Positions 7,843 to 16,801 are shown, numbered from the stretch's first letter. The stretch: 62,726 nt of DNA from Acidobacteriota bacterium (GCA_002730525.1 PCAK01000009.1:1-62726); one strand, 5' to 3'. The notes: generated by a model not told the origin, from the letters alone. Made by a program: numbers and translations.

Positions 7843-9258
7843 ATGACCGAGCAGTCCACGGACCTGGTCGTTGTCGGCGCTGGACCCGGTGGCTACGCGG
7901 CGGCGTTCCTGGCCGCAGACCTGGGCATCGGCGTCACCCTGATCGACCAGGCGCCCAACCCCGGCGGCGTCTGCCTCTATCGCGGCTGCATACCGTCGAA
8001 GGCGCTGCTGCACGTCGCGAAGGTGATCGACGAGGCGAAGCACGCCCAGGCCTGGGGCGTGCGCTTCAGCGACCCGACCCTGGACCTCTCGATGCTGCGC
8101 ACCTGGAAGGACGGAGTGGTCGGTCGGCTGACGGGTGGGCTCGGCCAGCTCTCGAAGCAGCGCAAGGTCACCTACGTGCAGGGCCGCGCGGCGATCGCCG
8201 ACCCGCACACCCTCGTGGTCAGCGGTGCGGACGGCGAGCAGACGATCCGCTTCGACCATGCGATTCTGGCCACCGGTTCGCGGCCCTCCACTCCCGGCCC
8301 GCTGGCGCTCGACAGCGACCGCGTGATGGATTCGACCCGCGCGCTCGAACTGGCCGACGTGCCCGCGCGGCTACTCGTCGTCGGCGGCGGCTACATCGGC
8401 CTCGAACTCGGCACCGCCTACGCTGCGCTGGGGTCGCGGGTCACGGTCGTCGAGATGACCGATCGTCTGTTGCCCGGCGCCGACCGCGATTTGGTGATTC
8501 CGGTCGCCAAGCGCATGGCCGCGCTTGCCGAAGCGGTGTGGCTCGAGACGACCGTCGCCAGGATGGAGATTGCCGGCGAGGGGGTGGCGGTTACGCTCGA
8601 GGGGAAGGCGGCCGAACACTCGGGCCAGGTCTTTGATCGGGTCCTGGTCGCGGTCGGCCGCCGGCCGAATTCGGCGATCGACGGGCTCGAGGCGACGCGC
8701 GTCCAGGTGGACTCACGTGGTTTCGTCGAGGTCGACGCCCAGCGCCGAACGGCCGAGCCTTCGATCTTCGCGATCGGCGATCTGGTCGGCGAGCCGATGC
8801 TCGCCCACAAGGCGTCGCACGAAGGTCGGCTCGCCGTCGAGGTGATTCACGGGAGCAAGGGCGTCTTCGAGCCCTTGGCGATTCCGGCCGTCGTGTTCAC
8901 CGATCCGGAGGTCGCCTGGTGTGGGCTCACCGAGGCGGAGGCGAAGGCGGCGGGGCGCCTCGTCAAGATCGCGAAGTTTCCCTGGGGCGCGTCGGGTCGC
9001 GCGGTCACGCTCGATCGGACCGACGGGCTGACGAAGCTCCTCGTCGACCCCGAGTCCGAGCAGATCATCGGCGTCGGTGTCGTGGGGGCCGGTGCGGGCG
9101 AGTTGATCGCCGAGGGCGTGTTGGCGATCGAAATGGGCGCCACGGCGTCCGACCTGAAGATGACGATCCACCCGCATCCGACGCTGTCGGAAACGCTGAT
9201 GGAGTCGGCCGAGGTCTTCTTCGCCCAGTCGACGCACTACCGCGGCAAGGCAAGGTAG
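7843..9258 (+). CDS. lpdA: Dihydrolipoyl dehydrogenase
   Basis: A 471-residue flavoprotein disulfide reductase. The FAD dinucleotide fold VVGAGPGGYAAA opens the protein, and the redox-active pair is Cys44/Cys49 in GGVCLYRGCIPSKALL. The NAD fold is VVGGGYIGLELG, a second FAD motif is SIFAIGDLVG, and the C-terminal active-site His-Glu is in HPHPTLSETL. It re-oxidises dihydrolipoamide of 2-oxo acid dehydrogenase or glycine-cleavage complexes with NAD+. No E1, E2 or lipoyl protein genes are nearby, so it is an orphan E3 here. Length and motifs are normal. Confidence 0.93.
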   Translation: MTEQSTDLVVVGAGPGGYAAAFLAADLGIGVTLIDQAPNPGGVCLYRGCIPSKALLHVAKVIDEAKHAQAWGVRFSDPTLDLSMLRTWKDGVVGRLTGGLGQLSKQRKVTYVQGRAAIADPHTLVVSGADGEQTIRFDHAILATGSRPSTPGPLALDSDRVMDSTRALELADVPARLLVVGGGYIGLELGTAYAALGSRVTVVEMTDRLLPGADRDLVIPVAKRMAALAEAVWLETTVARMEIAGEGVAVTLEGKAAEHSGQVFDRVLVAVGRRPNSAIDGLEATRVQVDSRGFVEVDAQRRTAEPSIFAIGDLVGEPMLAHKASHEGRLAVEVIHGSKGVFEPLAIPAVVFTDPEVAWCGLTEAEAKAAGRLVKIAKFPWGASGRAVTLDRTDGLTKLLVDPESEQIIGVGVVGAGAGELIAEGVLAIEMGATASDLKMTIHPHPTLSETLMESAEVFFAQSTHYRGKAR

Positions 9259-9270
9259 TTGAACGATCCC

Positions 9271-9294
9271 GTAGCGCGGGGCTTGAGCCCCGCG
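9271..9294. repeat. Dispersed hairpin repeat, copy 1
   Basis: GTAGC followed by a perfect 9-bp inverted repeat (CGCGGGGCT/AGCCCCGCG, 9275-9294) just after the lpdA stop. The same unit, GTAGCGCGGG-N-CTT-N-AG-N-CCCGCG, recurs at 9576-9599 with compensating base changes in the stem. It may also serve as a terminator, but no T-run follows. Confidence 0.6.
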
Positions 9295-9337
9295 GCGGAG
9301 CGTTCTTCCAAGACATGACTCCCGGAGAGCCACACCC

Positions 9338-9535
9338 ATGAGTTTCTGTGAACACTGTGAAGGCCAACGATTCGACCGCGCGCGGGTGCTCCGGGCGCTG
9401 CGTGCCACGCGCAATCGGCTGCGCGATCAGTCCGACGGCCTTCGCGATGCGCATGTCATCGTCGCCGCGATCGAGGCGATCCGCGCGCTGGACATCCCGC
9501 ACCTCGAGTACGCCGACGACGAAGTCATTCATTAG
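9338..9535 (+). CDS. Small hypothetical protein with N-terminal CxxC
   Basis: A 65-residue frame starting at ATG 9338, with GGAG about ten bases upstream. Residues 4-7 are CEHC, suggesting metal or redox chemistry; the rest is predicted helical and rich in Arg, Leu and Asp (RARVLRALRATRNRLRD, AAIEAIRALDIPHLEYADDE). I do not recognise the family. It follows lpdA after a hairpin repeat and could be read from the same transcript. Codon use matches its neighbours, with third-position G/C, which supports it being real. Confidence 0.5.
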   Translation: MSFCEHCEGQRFDRARVLRALRATRNRLRDQSDGLRDAHVIVAAIEAIRALDIPHLEYADDEVIH

Positions 9536-9575
9536 CGAAGGCCAAGGTGCGCACGGCGCGCCTCGCGGTCCTGGG

Positions 9576-9665
9576 GTAGCGCGGGACTTCAGTCCCGCGA
9601 TGCGCGACCCGAAAGGTCGCGATCCCGTGGAGCTATCGGGGCCCCCGCGTAGGAGCCCGCGGGGG
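9576..9665. repeat. Cluster of three hairpins, including dispersed repeat copy 2
   Basis: Three consecutive inverted repeats occupy the gene-free gap. The first is CGCGGGACT/AGTCCCGCG at 9580-9599, preceded by GTAGC as in copy 1. The second is CGCGACC/GGTCGCG at 9603-9621 with loop CGAAA. The third is CCCCCGCG/CGCGGGGG at 9642-9665. No coding region is visible between 9536 and 9725. REP-like mobile repeats or a structured RNA end are both possible. Confidence 0.6.
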
Positions 9666-9725
9666 TTCGGGGCGAAGCCTCGACTTGAAGACGGAACCTC
9701 TGCGGACCCGCCGCCGTAATCCGGG

Positions 9726-9890
9726 TCAATGGTCTCCCTGGCCAAGTGGCTCCGGCGGCTCGTGCGCGGGCTGCTGCGCACGCCGCTCTTCACATCCGTC
9801 GCGCTCGGAGCAGGCCATCGCAGTGAGCGCGACAGCGACAGACAGCGAGGCGGCGGCGAAGACGGTGACGGTGCGACGCGAGAGGGTCAT
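9726..9890 (-). CDS. Small predicted lipoprotein
   Basis: A 54-codon frame starting at ATG 9890 behind GATGAGG. Residues 1-26 form a classical lipoprotein signal (TLSRRTVTVFAAAS, then VALTAMAC with the lipidated Cys), followed by only about 28 polar residues (CEERRAQQPAHEPPEPLGQ). It lies 46 bases downstream of the large DUF5117-type protease on the same strand and may be its co-transcribed partner. It could equally be the head of a truncated lipoprotein gene, given how many truncated genes the window holds. Confidence 0.4.
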   Translation of the reverse strand: MTLSRRTVTVFAAASLSVAVALTAMACSERDGCEERRAQQPAHEPPEPLGQGDH

Positions 9891-9936
9891 AGACGCCTCA
9901 TCCTTTCGACAGAGTGACCGTCCTATAATCATCGGG

Positions 9937-12468
9937 TCAGCGACTGCTGCCACCGATCGGATCCCCCGCCGGCATCCTCAGCGGCGGTGCTGGCGTCGGG
10001 TCGGCAGCGCGGCTCTCCCACCGTCGGACGTCCGCGGCAACGAGCCGCTGGTGCGGTGAAGGCGCGGCCTCTCCTTCGAGCCGATCAGCCAGCGCGTGCA
10101 GACGGTCGGCGAGAATGGCTCGTACCTCGGCCGCATTCTCCGGTTGGCCCGCCTGACGCATCATCTCGTCCGCCGTGACGCGCTGGATGGCATGGAGGAC
10201 CTTGGCCTGGTAGTCGTCGGCAGGCATCGTCGCCCCCCAGGTCACCGCCAGCAGACGGTCCACGACCTCCTCGAGGTCGGGGTAGTCGCCCATGCTGCCG
10301 AAGACGACCAGCCGCGCCATGCGCTCCGGATGCAGGACACGCTGGACGGAGAAGCTGGCCGCCGCCTCCGCCGCGCCCAGAGGGTCGAAGAACAGCTCGG
10401 TGTAGCCCTCGAACACCTCGCCTGCACCGGAGCGGTACGCCGGCGGCGGAATCATCTCCACGATCCGCTCGGGCAGGGCCAGGAAGTCGACGGCCAACGT
10501 CGACAGCACGGTCTCGAGCGCCTCGCGCTGCTCGTCGCCCGGGATGATTGTGAACGGGGCCTGCCCGTCGCCTCTCAGGGCATAGCGATAGTCGGCGCCG
10601 CCCAGGCTCTGCGCTGCCGCGTTCAGCTGGAACTGGTGGTGCATGTAGAGCGGCAGCAGCACGTACTCGAGGTCCGACATCGGCTCGCCCGGCCGGATCG
10701 CCTCGGGCCCGAAGCGCGCGAGGCCGATCCGACGCACCTCGATCTCATGCTTGAGGTGCTCGACCAGATTGGCGCCATTGTCCCAGACCGACGCCGTGGG
10801 ATGGCCCGCGCCGATGAAGCGATTGTCCGTGTGCCCCATATAGATGAGGCCGGCCTGGAGGCCCTCTTCCGTGATCGCTAGAAGCTCGGTGACCTCGTTG
10901 GTGCCGGCTGGATAGTGCTGGTACAGCCAGGTCACCGACAGTTCGTCGTACTCGCCGATGCGCTGGAGATACGCGTTGGACAGGTCGAGGTCCCCGGACG
11001 CGGTGATCTCCACGAGCGGTGCCGGGTAGTCCATGACGCTTTCCCGCCCGAACGCGCTGGCCATGTAGTTATGCGGGAATCCCAGGGTGTGACCGACCTC
11101 GTGCGCCGACAGTTGCCGGACCCGAGCCAGCGCCATTTCCACGGCATCCGAATTCTCGGCGACTTGCGCGAGATACTCGAACCCGGCGGCGCTCGACAGT
11201 CCGCAGGACTGGTAGTAGGCGCCCTGCCCGTCCACGAAGGGCGGCACGACGCCCTGGCCGTGCAGGTAATCCTGGCGCAGTCGCAAGCTGCCCAGGTTGA
11301 CGTTGCCCTTGATGATCTCGCCCGTCCGCGGATCGGCGACTGACGATCCGTACGAGTAGCCGCGCGTGCGCCGATGGGTCCAGTGGATCATGTTGTAGCG
11401 GATGTCTTGCGGGTCGGCGTCGGGAGGAAGGACCTCGACGCGGAACGCGTCGAGGTACCCCGCGGCTTCGAAGGCCTGGTTCCACCAGGCCGCCCCCTCG
11501 ATGACGGCGCTCAGGATCGGCTCGGGAATTCCGCGGTCGACGAAGTAGACGATCGGCTCCACCGGTTCCGACCTGGCCGCACCCGGGTCGCGTTTCTCCA
11601 GGCGATGTCTGGCCACCTGACGGACCTGCAAGGGCTCGTCGATCGGACTCGCGTAATCGAAGATCGTGGGCCCGTTCGCCCCGACACGCGGGTCGAGCAC
11701 CCGCGGGCGGTAACCGTCGTCGGGAAGCATCACGAACGAGTGGTGCTGCCGGAGCGTGACCGCCTCCCCCGTCGCCGCGACACCGTTGACCAGGGATCCC
11801 GGGTCGCCTGTCGTGAACGTGAGGAGCGCCTCGACTTCCGTGTTCTCCGGAAACGAGCGCGTACGGGGCAGGTGGATCACGCTGCGATCGGCGTCCAGTT
11901 CGTAGCGGCCCTGCCCGCGCCGCGCCAACTGCTCGACGACCCGGCGCGCGTCTCGCAGGAAGAACTCCGTCCCGTCGACCAGCACGCTCGTCCCAGTCGC
12001 GGCCACGACCTCGAAGCCCCAGTGCACAGACGGAGCGAAGGCGTCGCGTACCGCTTCCACCTCATCCGGATTATCCGATCGTGCCTGATAGCGATAGTTG
12101 GGCTCCACCAGGATGACGCGGGGGCCGACCCGCCGCGCCGCGAGCACGAAGCTGCCGCCGAGCTGGCCGCGGTCGATCCCGACCGGATTGCTCCCGAGTC
12201 CGGACGCCATCGAGACCAGGTAGATGAACTCGGTCTCGAGCTCGTCGATCTCCCAGTACAGTCTGCCCTCGGCATCGTCCCAATAGAGGGTAAAGAAGCC
12301 CTCCATGGCCGTTGTCCCCGCCGTCGCGTCGGCGATGGACGGAAGTGGCTGGGCCTGCGCCGCGGAGAGAGCCGGCGCCAGCAGAAGTCCGCCGGCAAGC
12401 AGGCCGACCGCCCACAGTCGTGCACCATCCCCGATCAGCACCTCCTCGCGACGTGATGATGTCGTCAT
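9937..12468 (-). CDS. Exported zinc-dependent metalloprotease (DUF5117/DUF4953 type)
   Basis: An 843-residue protein starting at ATG 12468, chosen because GGAGG lies about six bases upstream and a good signal peptide follows (LWAVGLLAGGLLLAPALSAAQA). The frame is open 34 codons further, but that stretch is the divergent promoter region. The metal motif HEVGHTLGFPHNY (His456, His460, His466) is the long HExxHxxGxxH metzincin form. The rest matches large DUF5117-DUF5118-DUF4953 proteases common in Acidobacteriota and Bacteroidota (family knowledge). It acts in the periplasm or outside the cell on peptides. Divergent from an M1 peptidase gene. Confidence 0.87.
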   Translation of the reverse strand: MTTSSRREEVLIGDGARLWAVGLLAGGLLLAPALSAAQAQPLPSIADATAGTTAMEGFFTLYWDDAEGRLYWEIDELETEFIYLVSMASGLGSNPVGIDRGQLGGSFVLAARRVGPRVILVEPNYRYQARSDNPDEVEAVRDAFAPSVHWGFEVVAATGTSVLVDGTEFFLRDARRVVEQLARRGQGRYELDADRSVIHLPRTRSFPENTEVEALLTFTTGDPGSLVNGVAATGEAVTLRQHHSFVMLPDDGYRPRVLDPRVGANGPTIFDYASPIDEPLQVRQVARHRLEKRDPGAARSEPVEPIVYFVDRGIPEPILSAVIEGAAWWNQAFEAAGYLDAFRVEVLPPDADPQDIRYNMIHWTHRRTRGYSYGSSVADPRTGEIIKGNVNLGSLRLRQDYLHGQGVVPPFVDGQGAYYQSCGLSSAAGFEYLAQVAENSDAVEMALARVRQLSAHEVGHTLGFPHNYMASAFGRESVMDYPAPLVEITASGDLDLSNAYLQRIGEYDELSVTWLYQHYPAGTNEVTELLAITEEGLQAGLIYMGHTDNRFIGAGHPTASVWDNGANLVEHLKHEIEVRRIGLARFGPEAIRPGEPMSDLEYVLLPLYMHHQFQLNAAAQSLGGADYRYALRGDGQAPFTIIPGDEQREALETVLSTLAVDFLALPERIVEMIPPPAYRSGAGEVFEGYTELFFDPLGAAEAAASFSVQRVLHPERMARLVVFGSMGDYPDLEEVVDRLLAVTWGATMPADDYQAKVLHAIQRVTADEMMRQAGQPENAAEVRAILADRLHALADRLEGEAAPSPHQRLVAADVRRWESRAADPTPAPPLRMPAGDPIGGSSR

Positions 12469-12590
12469 CCGGTTCCTCCATTCGCTGGCGTTCGCATCTG
12501 TCATGGTGCCAGACCGACAAGTATGTATCATGGAGCGATTGGTGAAGGGGGACGATCGTCGGTCATTCATTCAAGAAGCGGGAGAGCATC

Positions 12591-14588
12591 ATGAATCGCA
12601 GGGTCCTGACCCTAAGCGCCGCCCTCGTTTGCGTGCTGCAAGTGGGCGTATCGGCGCAGTCGCCCCGACGCACCGACCGGCCCGAGCGGGCGATCCGCTT
12701 CGACATGCCGATGACGAACTCGATCCAGCGGGCGCACGCGGCCGGCACCCGTGACGCCACCGGGCGGCCCGGTCCGAACTACTGGCAACTGACCGCCGAC
12801 TACACGATCGACGCGCGCCTGGATACGGACACGCAGACGATCACGGGCAGCGAGACGATCGAGATGCACAACGCCAGCGACCAGGAGCTGACCGAGATCG
12901 TCCTGCGTCTGGACCACAACATCTTCCGTGCCACGGTGCCTCGGGGCAGTTCGGTTCCGGCCGAGACGACTGACGGGATGATCGTGACGCGGCTCAGCAT
13001 CGACGGGCAGCTCGTCGATCTCGATGCACCGCCGCCGCCACGCGGTCGCGGCCAGGCTCCCGCCGGACCGCCTCGCTTGGCGGCGTCGGGCATGGACCAG
13101 ACCGTCGCGGTCGTCACGCTGGCTACGCCGATCGCCGCGGGAGCGTCGGCAACGCTCGAGATCGACTGGCACACCAAACTGCCGGGAGGCCCGGGCGGGC
13201 GGGGCCACAGGATGACGCAGCGCTGGGACGACACGCTGTTTCAGCCGACTCAGTGGTTTCCGCGGGTGGCCAAGTTCGATGACCTCCGGGGCTGGAACAG
13301 GGGCGTGTACCTGGGACCCGCGGAGTTCTACAACAACTTCGGACGATTCGACGTGAGGTTGGACGTGCCGGGCGGCTGGATCGTCAGCGGCACGGGTGTG
13401 CTGCAGAATCCCGACGAGGTGCTCACGCCGACCGCGCGCGAACGGCTCGCCCGGGTTCTGGACTCGGATGAGGTGGTGACGATCGTGGGCGAGGACGAGG
13501 TTGGCCCGGGACGGTCCACGGCTCCTGGTGAGCGGCTCGTCTGGCACTTCGTCGCCGACATGGTGAACGACTTCGCGTGGGCGACCGCGGAGAGGTTCAT
13601 TTGGCAGGCGTCCCGGGCGACCATCCCTGAAAAAGGCCCCGTCCCGATCCACATGGTCTACCTCCCTGAGCGCGCGGACCGGTTCGAGAACGCGATCGCC
13701 CTGACCCGTCACGCGCTCGAATTCTACTCCGCACTCTGGGTCCCGTACCCGTTCCCCCAGCTCACCCTCCAGGACGGCCCGAGCGCGGGGATGGAGTATC
13801 CGATGGTGATCAACTCCAACCAGGGCGCGGCCGATCACGAGACCGGACACCAGTGGTGGCCGATGATGGTCGGCACGAACGAGCGGCGCTATGGGTGGAT
13901 GGACGAAGGCTTCAACTCGTACATGAATATGTTTTCCAGAGCACACCGCGACGGCGAAGAGCCGGTCCTGGACGGCTTGGGACAGAGCTACGGCGGCATC
14001 AGCGGCGACGAGGATGAGCCGCCATCGATGTGGGCCGCGAACTACGGCGGAGCGATGTACGGCTTCCAGACTTACCGGAAGACGCCGCTCATGCTCTCCA
14101 TGCTCGGAGGGATCGTCGGCGACGCCGAGGTCACACGCGCCATGCGCGAGTACACGCGGGCCTGGAGCTTCAAGCATCCCTCGCCGTGGGACTATGCGTT
14201 CTTCATGAACGATGCACTCGGGCAGGACCTTGGATGGTTCTGGTACTACTGGTTGTGGACGACCGAGTCGGTCGACGGCTCGATTCAGGACGTGGCCACG
14301 ACCGGTTCGGAGACGGTCGTGTCAGTGCTCCAGGAGGGCCAGATGCCGTCGCCGGTCGTGCTCGAGGTTCGGTTCTCCGACGAGGGCGACTCACCGCGCT
14401 CGATGCCCAACGCGGTCATGCGCGGTGACGCGGCCGTCGTCACCTGGCCGGTCGACGTCTGGTTCGGTGGCAGCCGGACGTTCGAAGCCCGGCTGGATTT
14501 CGGTTCCCGCGTCATCGAGGAGATCGTGCTCGATCCGTCCCGCCGGTTCCCGGATCGCGACCCGAGCGACAACGTCTGGCAGCGCTAG
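12591..14588 (+). CDS. Secreted M1-family metallopeptidase
   Basis: A 665-residue protein with a signal peptide (RRVLTLSAALVCVLQVGVSA). It has an M1-like N-terminal beta domain (YTIDARLDTDTQTITGSETI), a GMEYP exopeptidase-like motif and the zinc site HETGH (416-420), with the third ligand Glu439 in WMDEGFNSY; this is exactly HEXXH-X18-E. M1 enzymes remove N-terminal residues from peptides. The substrate loop GMEYP replaces the classical GAMEN, as in many bacterial M1-like enzymes. The catalytic Tyr of the C-terminal half was not assigned. Divergent from the metzincin-type protease at 9.9-12.5 kb. Confidence 0.92.
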   Translation: MNRRVLTLSAALVCVLQVGVSAQSPRRTDRPERAIRFDMPMTNSIQRAHAAGTRDATGRPGPNYWQLTADYTIDARLDTDTQTITGSETIEMHNASDQELTEIVLRLDHNIFRATVPRGSSVPAETTDGMIVTRLSIDGQLVDLDAPPPPRGRGQAPAGPPRLAASGMDQTVAVVTLATPIAAGASATLEIDWHTKLPGGPGGRGHRMTQRWDDTLFQPTQWFPRVAKFDDLRGWNRGVYLGPAEFYNNFGRFDVRLDVPGGWIVSGTGVLQNPDEVLTPTARERLARVLDSDEVVTIVGEDEVGPGRSTAPGERLVWHFVADMVNDFAWATAERFIWQASRATIPEKGPVPIHMVYLPERADRFENAIALTRHALEFYSALWVPYPFPQLTLQDGPSAGMEYPMVINSNQGAADHETGHQWWPMMVGTNERRYGWMDEGFNSYMNMFSRAHRDGEEPVLDGLGQSYGGISGDEDEPPSMWAANYGGAMYGFQTYRKTPLMLSMLGGIVGDAEVTRAMREYTRAWSFKHPSPWDYAFFMNDALGQDLGWFWYYWLWTTESVDGSIQDVATTGSETVVSVLQEGQMPSPVVLEVRFSDEGDSPRSMPNAVMRGDAAVVTWPVDVWFGGSRTFEARLDFGSRVIEEIVLDPSRRFPDRDPSDNVWQR

Positions 14589-14626
14589 GCCACGGCGGCG
14601 GGGACCGAACGGCAGTCCTCCACCCG

Positions 14627-14654
14627 TTGACAAGTATCATATCGTTGATATATT
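14627..14654 (+). promoter_or_regulatory. Sigma70-type promoter with overlapping TATCA-N6-TGATA operator
   Basis: TTGACA at 14627-14632 and TATATT at 14649-14654 are separated by 16 bases. The spacer holds an inverted repeat, TATCA (14635-14639) and TGATA (14646-14650), abutting the -10 box. The regulator gene starts 30 bases downstream at 14685. The position is that of an autorepression site for the GntR/FadR-type protein. Confidence 0.7.
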
Positions 14655-14684
14655 TCCCCGATTCGCTAGATAGGAACGCCAGGA

Positions 14685-15428
14685 ATGCCGAAAGAACCGA
14701 CTCGTCTCCGGTCGGTCGATGCGCCCAGACGCGTGTTCAACCCGATCCGGCCGGTCAGCCTGGCGAGCCGCATCGTCGCGGATGTTCGCGAGGGGCTGTT
14801 CGCCGGACGGCTACATCCGGGTGACTTCCTCGGATCGGAGAAGGCGTTGGCGGCGCAGTTCGAGGTGAGCCGCATCAGTGTGCGCGACGCGCTGCGGGCG
14901 CTCGAGGCGACCGGCATCATCGAGATCCGGGCGGGTGCCGGCGGCGGGGCGCGGATCGCCTCACCCAACCTCGATCGCTGTACTGACGCCCTGGCGATTC
15001 AGTTCAGTCTGGCTGGTGTGTCTCGGGAAGAAGTGCTGGATGCCCAGTGGGCCATCGAGGGCATGGCCGCCGAACTGGCAGCCGCCCGGGCGACCGACGA
15101 CGACAGGCGCCGGCTCCGGGAGGTCTTGGCCGACGCCGAAGGCAGTCTGGACGAGCCGATCCGCTTCACCGAGTGCAGCCTCGCGTTTCATCTTGCCGTC
15201 GCCGACGCTTCGCACAACCGGGCGCTCGGCGCGCAGCTCAAAGCGCTGCGCCACGTGGTCTGGCCGGCGAACCACAGGCGGCCGGGCCGGGACCTGGCGG
15301 AGTGGGTGCTCGCTAGCCACCGTGCGATCGCCGAGCGGATCGAGGTCGGCGACGGCGTCGGCGCGCGTGCGCGGATGTGCCAGCACCTCGAGGGTATTCG
15401 AGCGAAGAAATCGGCGGCGAAGAGTTGA
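14685..15428 (+). CDS. GntR/FadR-family transcriptional regulator
   Basis: A 247-residue regulator. The N-terminal winged HTH runs from about residue 25 to 85 (SLASRIVADVREGLFAGRL, then LGSEKALAAQF and VSRISVRDALRALEATG), and an all-helical FCD ligand-binding domain follows (AIEGMAAELAAARA, FHLAVADASHN, HRAIAERIEVGD). FCD regulators usually bind organic acids or aromatic intermediates and repress neighbouring catabolic genes. It starts the row that leads to a LigB-like dioxygenase, so control of ring-cleavage genes is a fair inference. A palindromic operator overlaps its own promoter. Confidence 0.9.
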   Translation: MPKEPTRLRSVDAPRRVFNPIRPVSLASRIVADVREGLFAGRLHPGDFLGSEKALAAQFEVSRISVRDALRALEATGIIEIRAGAGGGARIASPNLDRCTDALAIQFSLAGVSREEVLDAQWAIEGMAAELAAARATDDDRRRLREVLADAEGSLDEPIRFTECSLAFHLAVADASHNRALGAQLKALRHVVWPANHRRPGRDLAEWVLASHRAIAERIEVGDGVGARARMCQHLEGIRAKKSAAKS

Positions 15429-15520
15429 CACGGCCTGACAAGCGCCTGCTGCTAGCCGCTGGCTCGGCTGGCGCGCGCACAACGATAGACGGCAGAGCCC
15501 CAAGGTAGAAGTAGCGTCTC

Positions 15521-15748
15521 ATGAGCACATTCATCGTCGCGCCGCATATGCGGCTGCAGGAGTATGTGGCGGAAGGGAAGTGCTATCGAGCCCTGAAGCG
15601 AGCGCAGGCCGACCTCGATCTACGTCCGGAGCTCTACACCCACTACTACGAACTACTACGAAGAGATCTTTCCGAAGCGGTTCCACGACCTGATGGACAC
15701 GCGGACCTTCGGTCCCGGCGAGAAGAGGCAGTGGTCACCGCCGGGTAG
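15521..15748 (+). pseudogene. Degenerate NMT1-like ABC substrate-binding protein (head plus frameshifted tail)
   Basis: Residues 1-17 (MSTFIVAPHMRLQEYVA) look like the start of an NMT1/ThiY-type binding protein. About ten residues later the frame reads DLDLRPELYTHYYE, which resembles the family's C-terminal end. The middle, some 250 residues, is gone. The tail is then thrown out of frame by a tandem duplication of ACTACTACGA (15642-15661); in the shifted frame the text continues EIFPKRFHDLMDTRTFGPGE, restoring family-like sequence. The family name is from memory of similar proteins and is less certain than the fact of degeneration. Confidence 0.6.
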
Positions 15749-15784
15749 CAGGGCCCGGCCGCGCACGCGATCAGGAGAGTTGGA

Positions 15785-16795
15785 ATGGCGAAGATCGTAT
15801 TTGGGTTGGGGTCGTCACACGGGCCATTGCTGTCGACCCCGCCAGACCTCTGGGCGGGCCGGGTCGAGGCCGACAAACAGAACCCCGAGCTGCCGTTCCA
15901 GGGCGGCACCTACACGTTCGACGAGTTGGTGAAGCTACGAGCGCCCGAGAAACTGGCGGCGCAGGCCTCGCTGGAGGAGCGTGCAAAGCGGCATGCGGCG
16001 TGTCAGACGGCCATCGCGACGCTCGCAGAGCGCTTCGCGGCGGCCAAGCTGGATGTCGTTGTGATCATCGGGAACGATCAACGGGAGATGTTCAAGGAAG
16101 ACTTGACGCCGCCGTTCAGCGTCTTCTACGGCGAGTCGGTCGAGAACATCCCGATCTCCAAGGAACGGCTCGCCAAGCTGCCGCCCGGGCTGGGCGTGTC
16201 ACACTGGGCGAACAGTCCGCCGGAAAAGGCGACCTATCCCTGCGTGCCGGCGCTCGGCGAGCATATCCTCCAGACCGCCGTGACGGAGAGCTTCGACGTC
16301 GCGTCGATGAAGGCGCTGCCCGAAGGCCCCCGCGACCACAAGGGGCTGCCGCACGCATTTGGTTTCATCTACCGGCGGATCATGAACGACGCGGCCGTGC
16401 CCTCGGTCCCAGTCGTGCTCAACACGTTCTTTCCGCCGAACCAGCCGAGCGTGGAGCGCTGCTTCGAGTTCGGCCGGATGATCGGACGCGCCGTCACGTC
16501 GTGGGATCAGGATGCGCGCGTTGGCGTCGTGGCCTCCGGCGGCCTGAGCCACTTCGTCATCGACGAGGCCTTCGACGAGCAGTTCCTGGCCGCCCTGAAG
16601 ACGGGGGACAAAGCGCAGTTGGCCGCGATTCCGCCGGATCGGTTCCGGTCCGGGACGTCCGAGTCGAAGAACTGGATCACGACCGCCGGCGTACTCGCCG
16701 AGGCGAACCTCGAGATGTCGGTCGTCGACTATGTCCCGTGCTACCGGTCCGAGGCGGGGACCGGCAACGCCATGGGATTCACGGTCTGGGGCTAG
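15785..16795 (+). CDS. LigB-type class III extradiol ring-cleavage dioxygenase
   Basis: A 336-residue protein of the LigB/class III extradiol superfamily. It opens MAKIVFGLGSSHGPLL, with the metal His of the SxHGP motif, has DVVVIIGNDQREMF in the Rossmann-like core, and ends with GGLSHFVIDEAFDEQFL, which carries the catalytic acid-base His region and the product-side Asp. Such enzymes use non-haem Fe(II) to cleave catechols next to the diol (protocatechuate, gallate and analogues). The exact substrate is open. A LigJ-like hydratase lies 4.7 kb away, which supports a meta-cleavage pathway. ATG 15785 follows AGGAG at about seven bases. Confidence 0.83.
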   Translation: MAKIVFGLGSSHGPLLSTPPDLWAGRVEADKQNPELPFQGGTYTFDELVKLRAPEKLAAQASLEERAKRHAACQTAIATLAERFAAAKLDVVVIIGNDQREMFKEDLTPPFSVFYGESVENIPISKERLAKLPPGLGVSHWANSPPEKATYPCVPALGEHILQTAVTESFDVASMKALPEGPRDHKGLPHAFGFIYRRIMNDAAVPSVPVVLNTFFPPNQPSVERCFEFGRMIGRAVTSWDQDARVGVVASGGLSHFVIDEAFDEQFLAALKTGDKAQLAAIPPDRFRSGTSESKNWITTAGVLAEANLEMSVVDYVPCYRSEAGTGNAMGFTVWG

Positions 16796-16801
16796 GGCTT
16801 T

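Noticed and set aside
12521-12536. Second site for the FadR-type regulator upstream of the M1 gene (GACAAGTATGTATCAT)
   Set aside because: It shares GACAAGTAT with the promoter at 14.6 kb, but the second half-site TGATA is missing, so the match is too weak.
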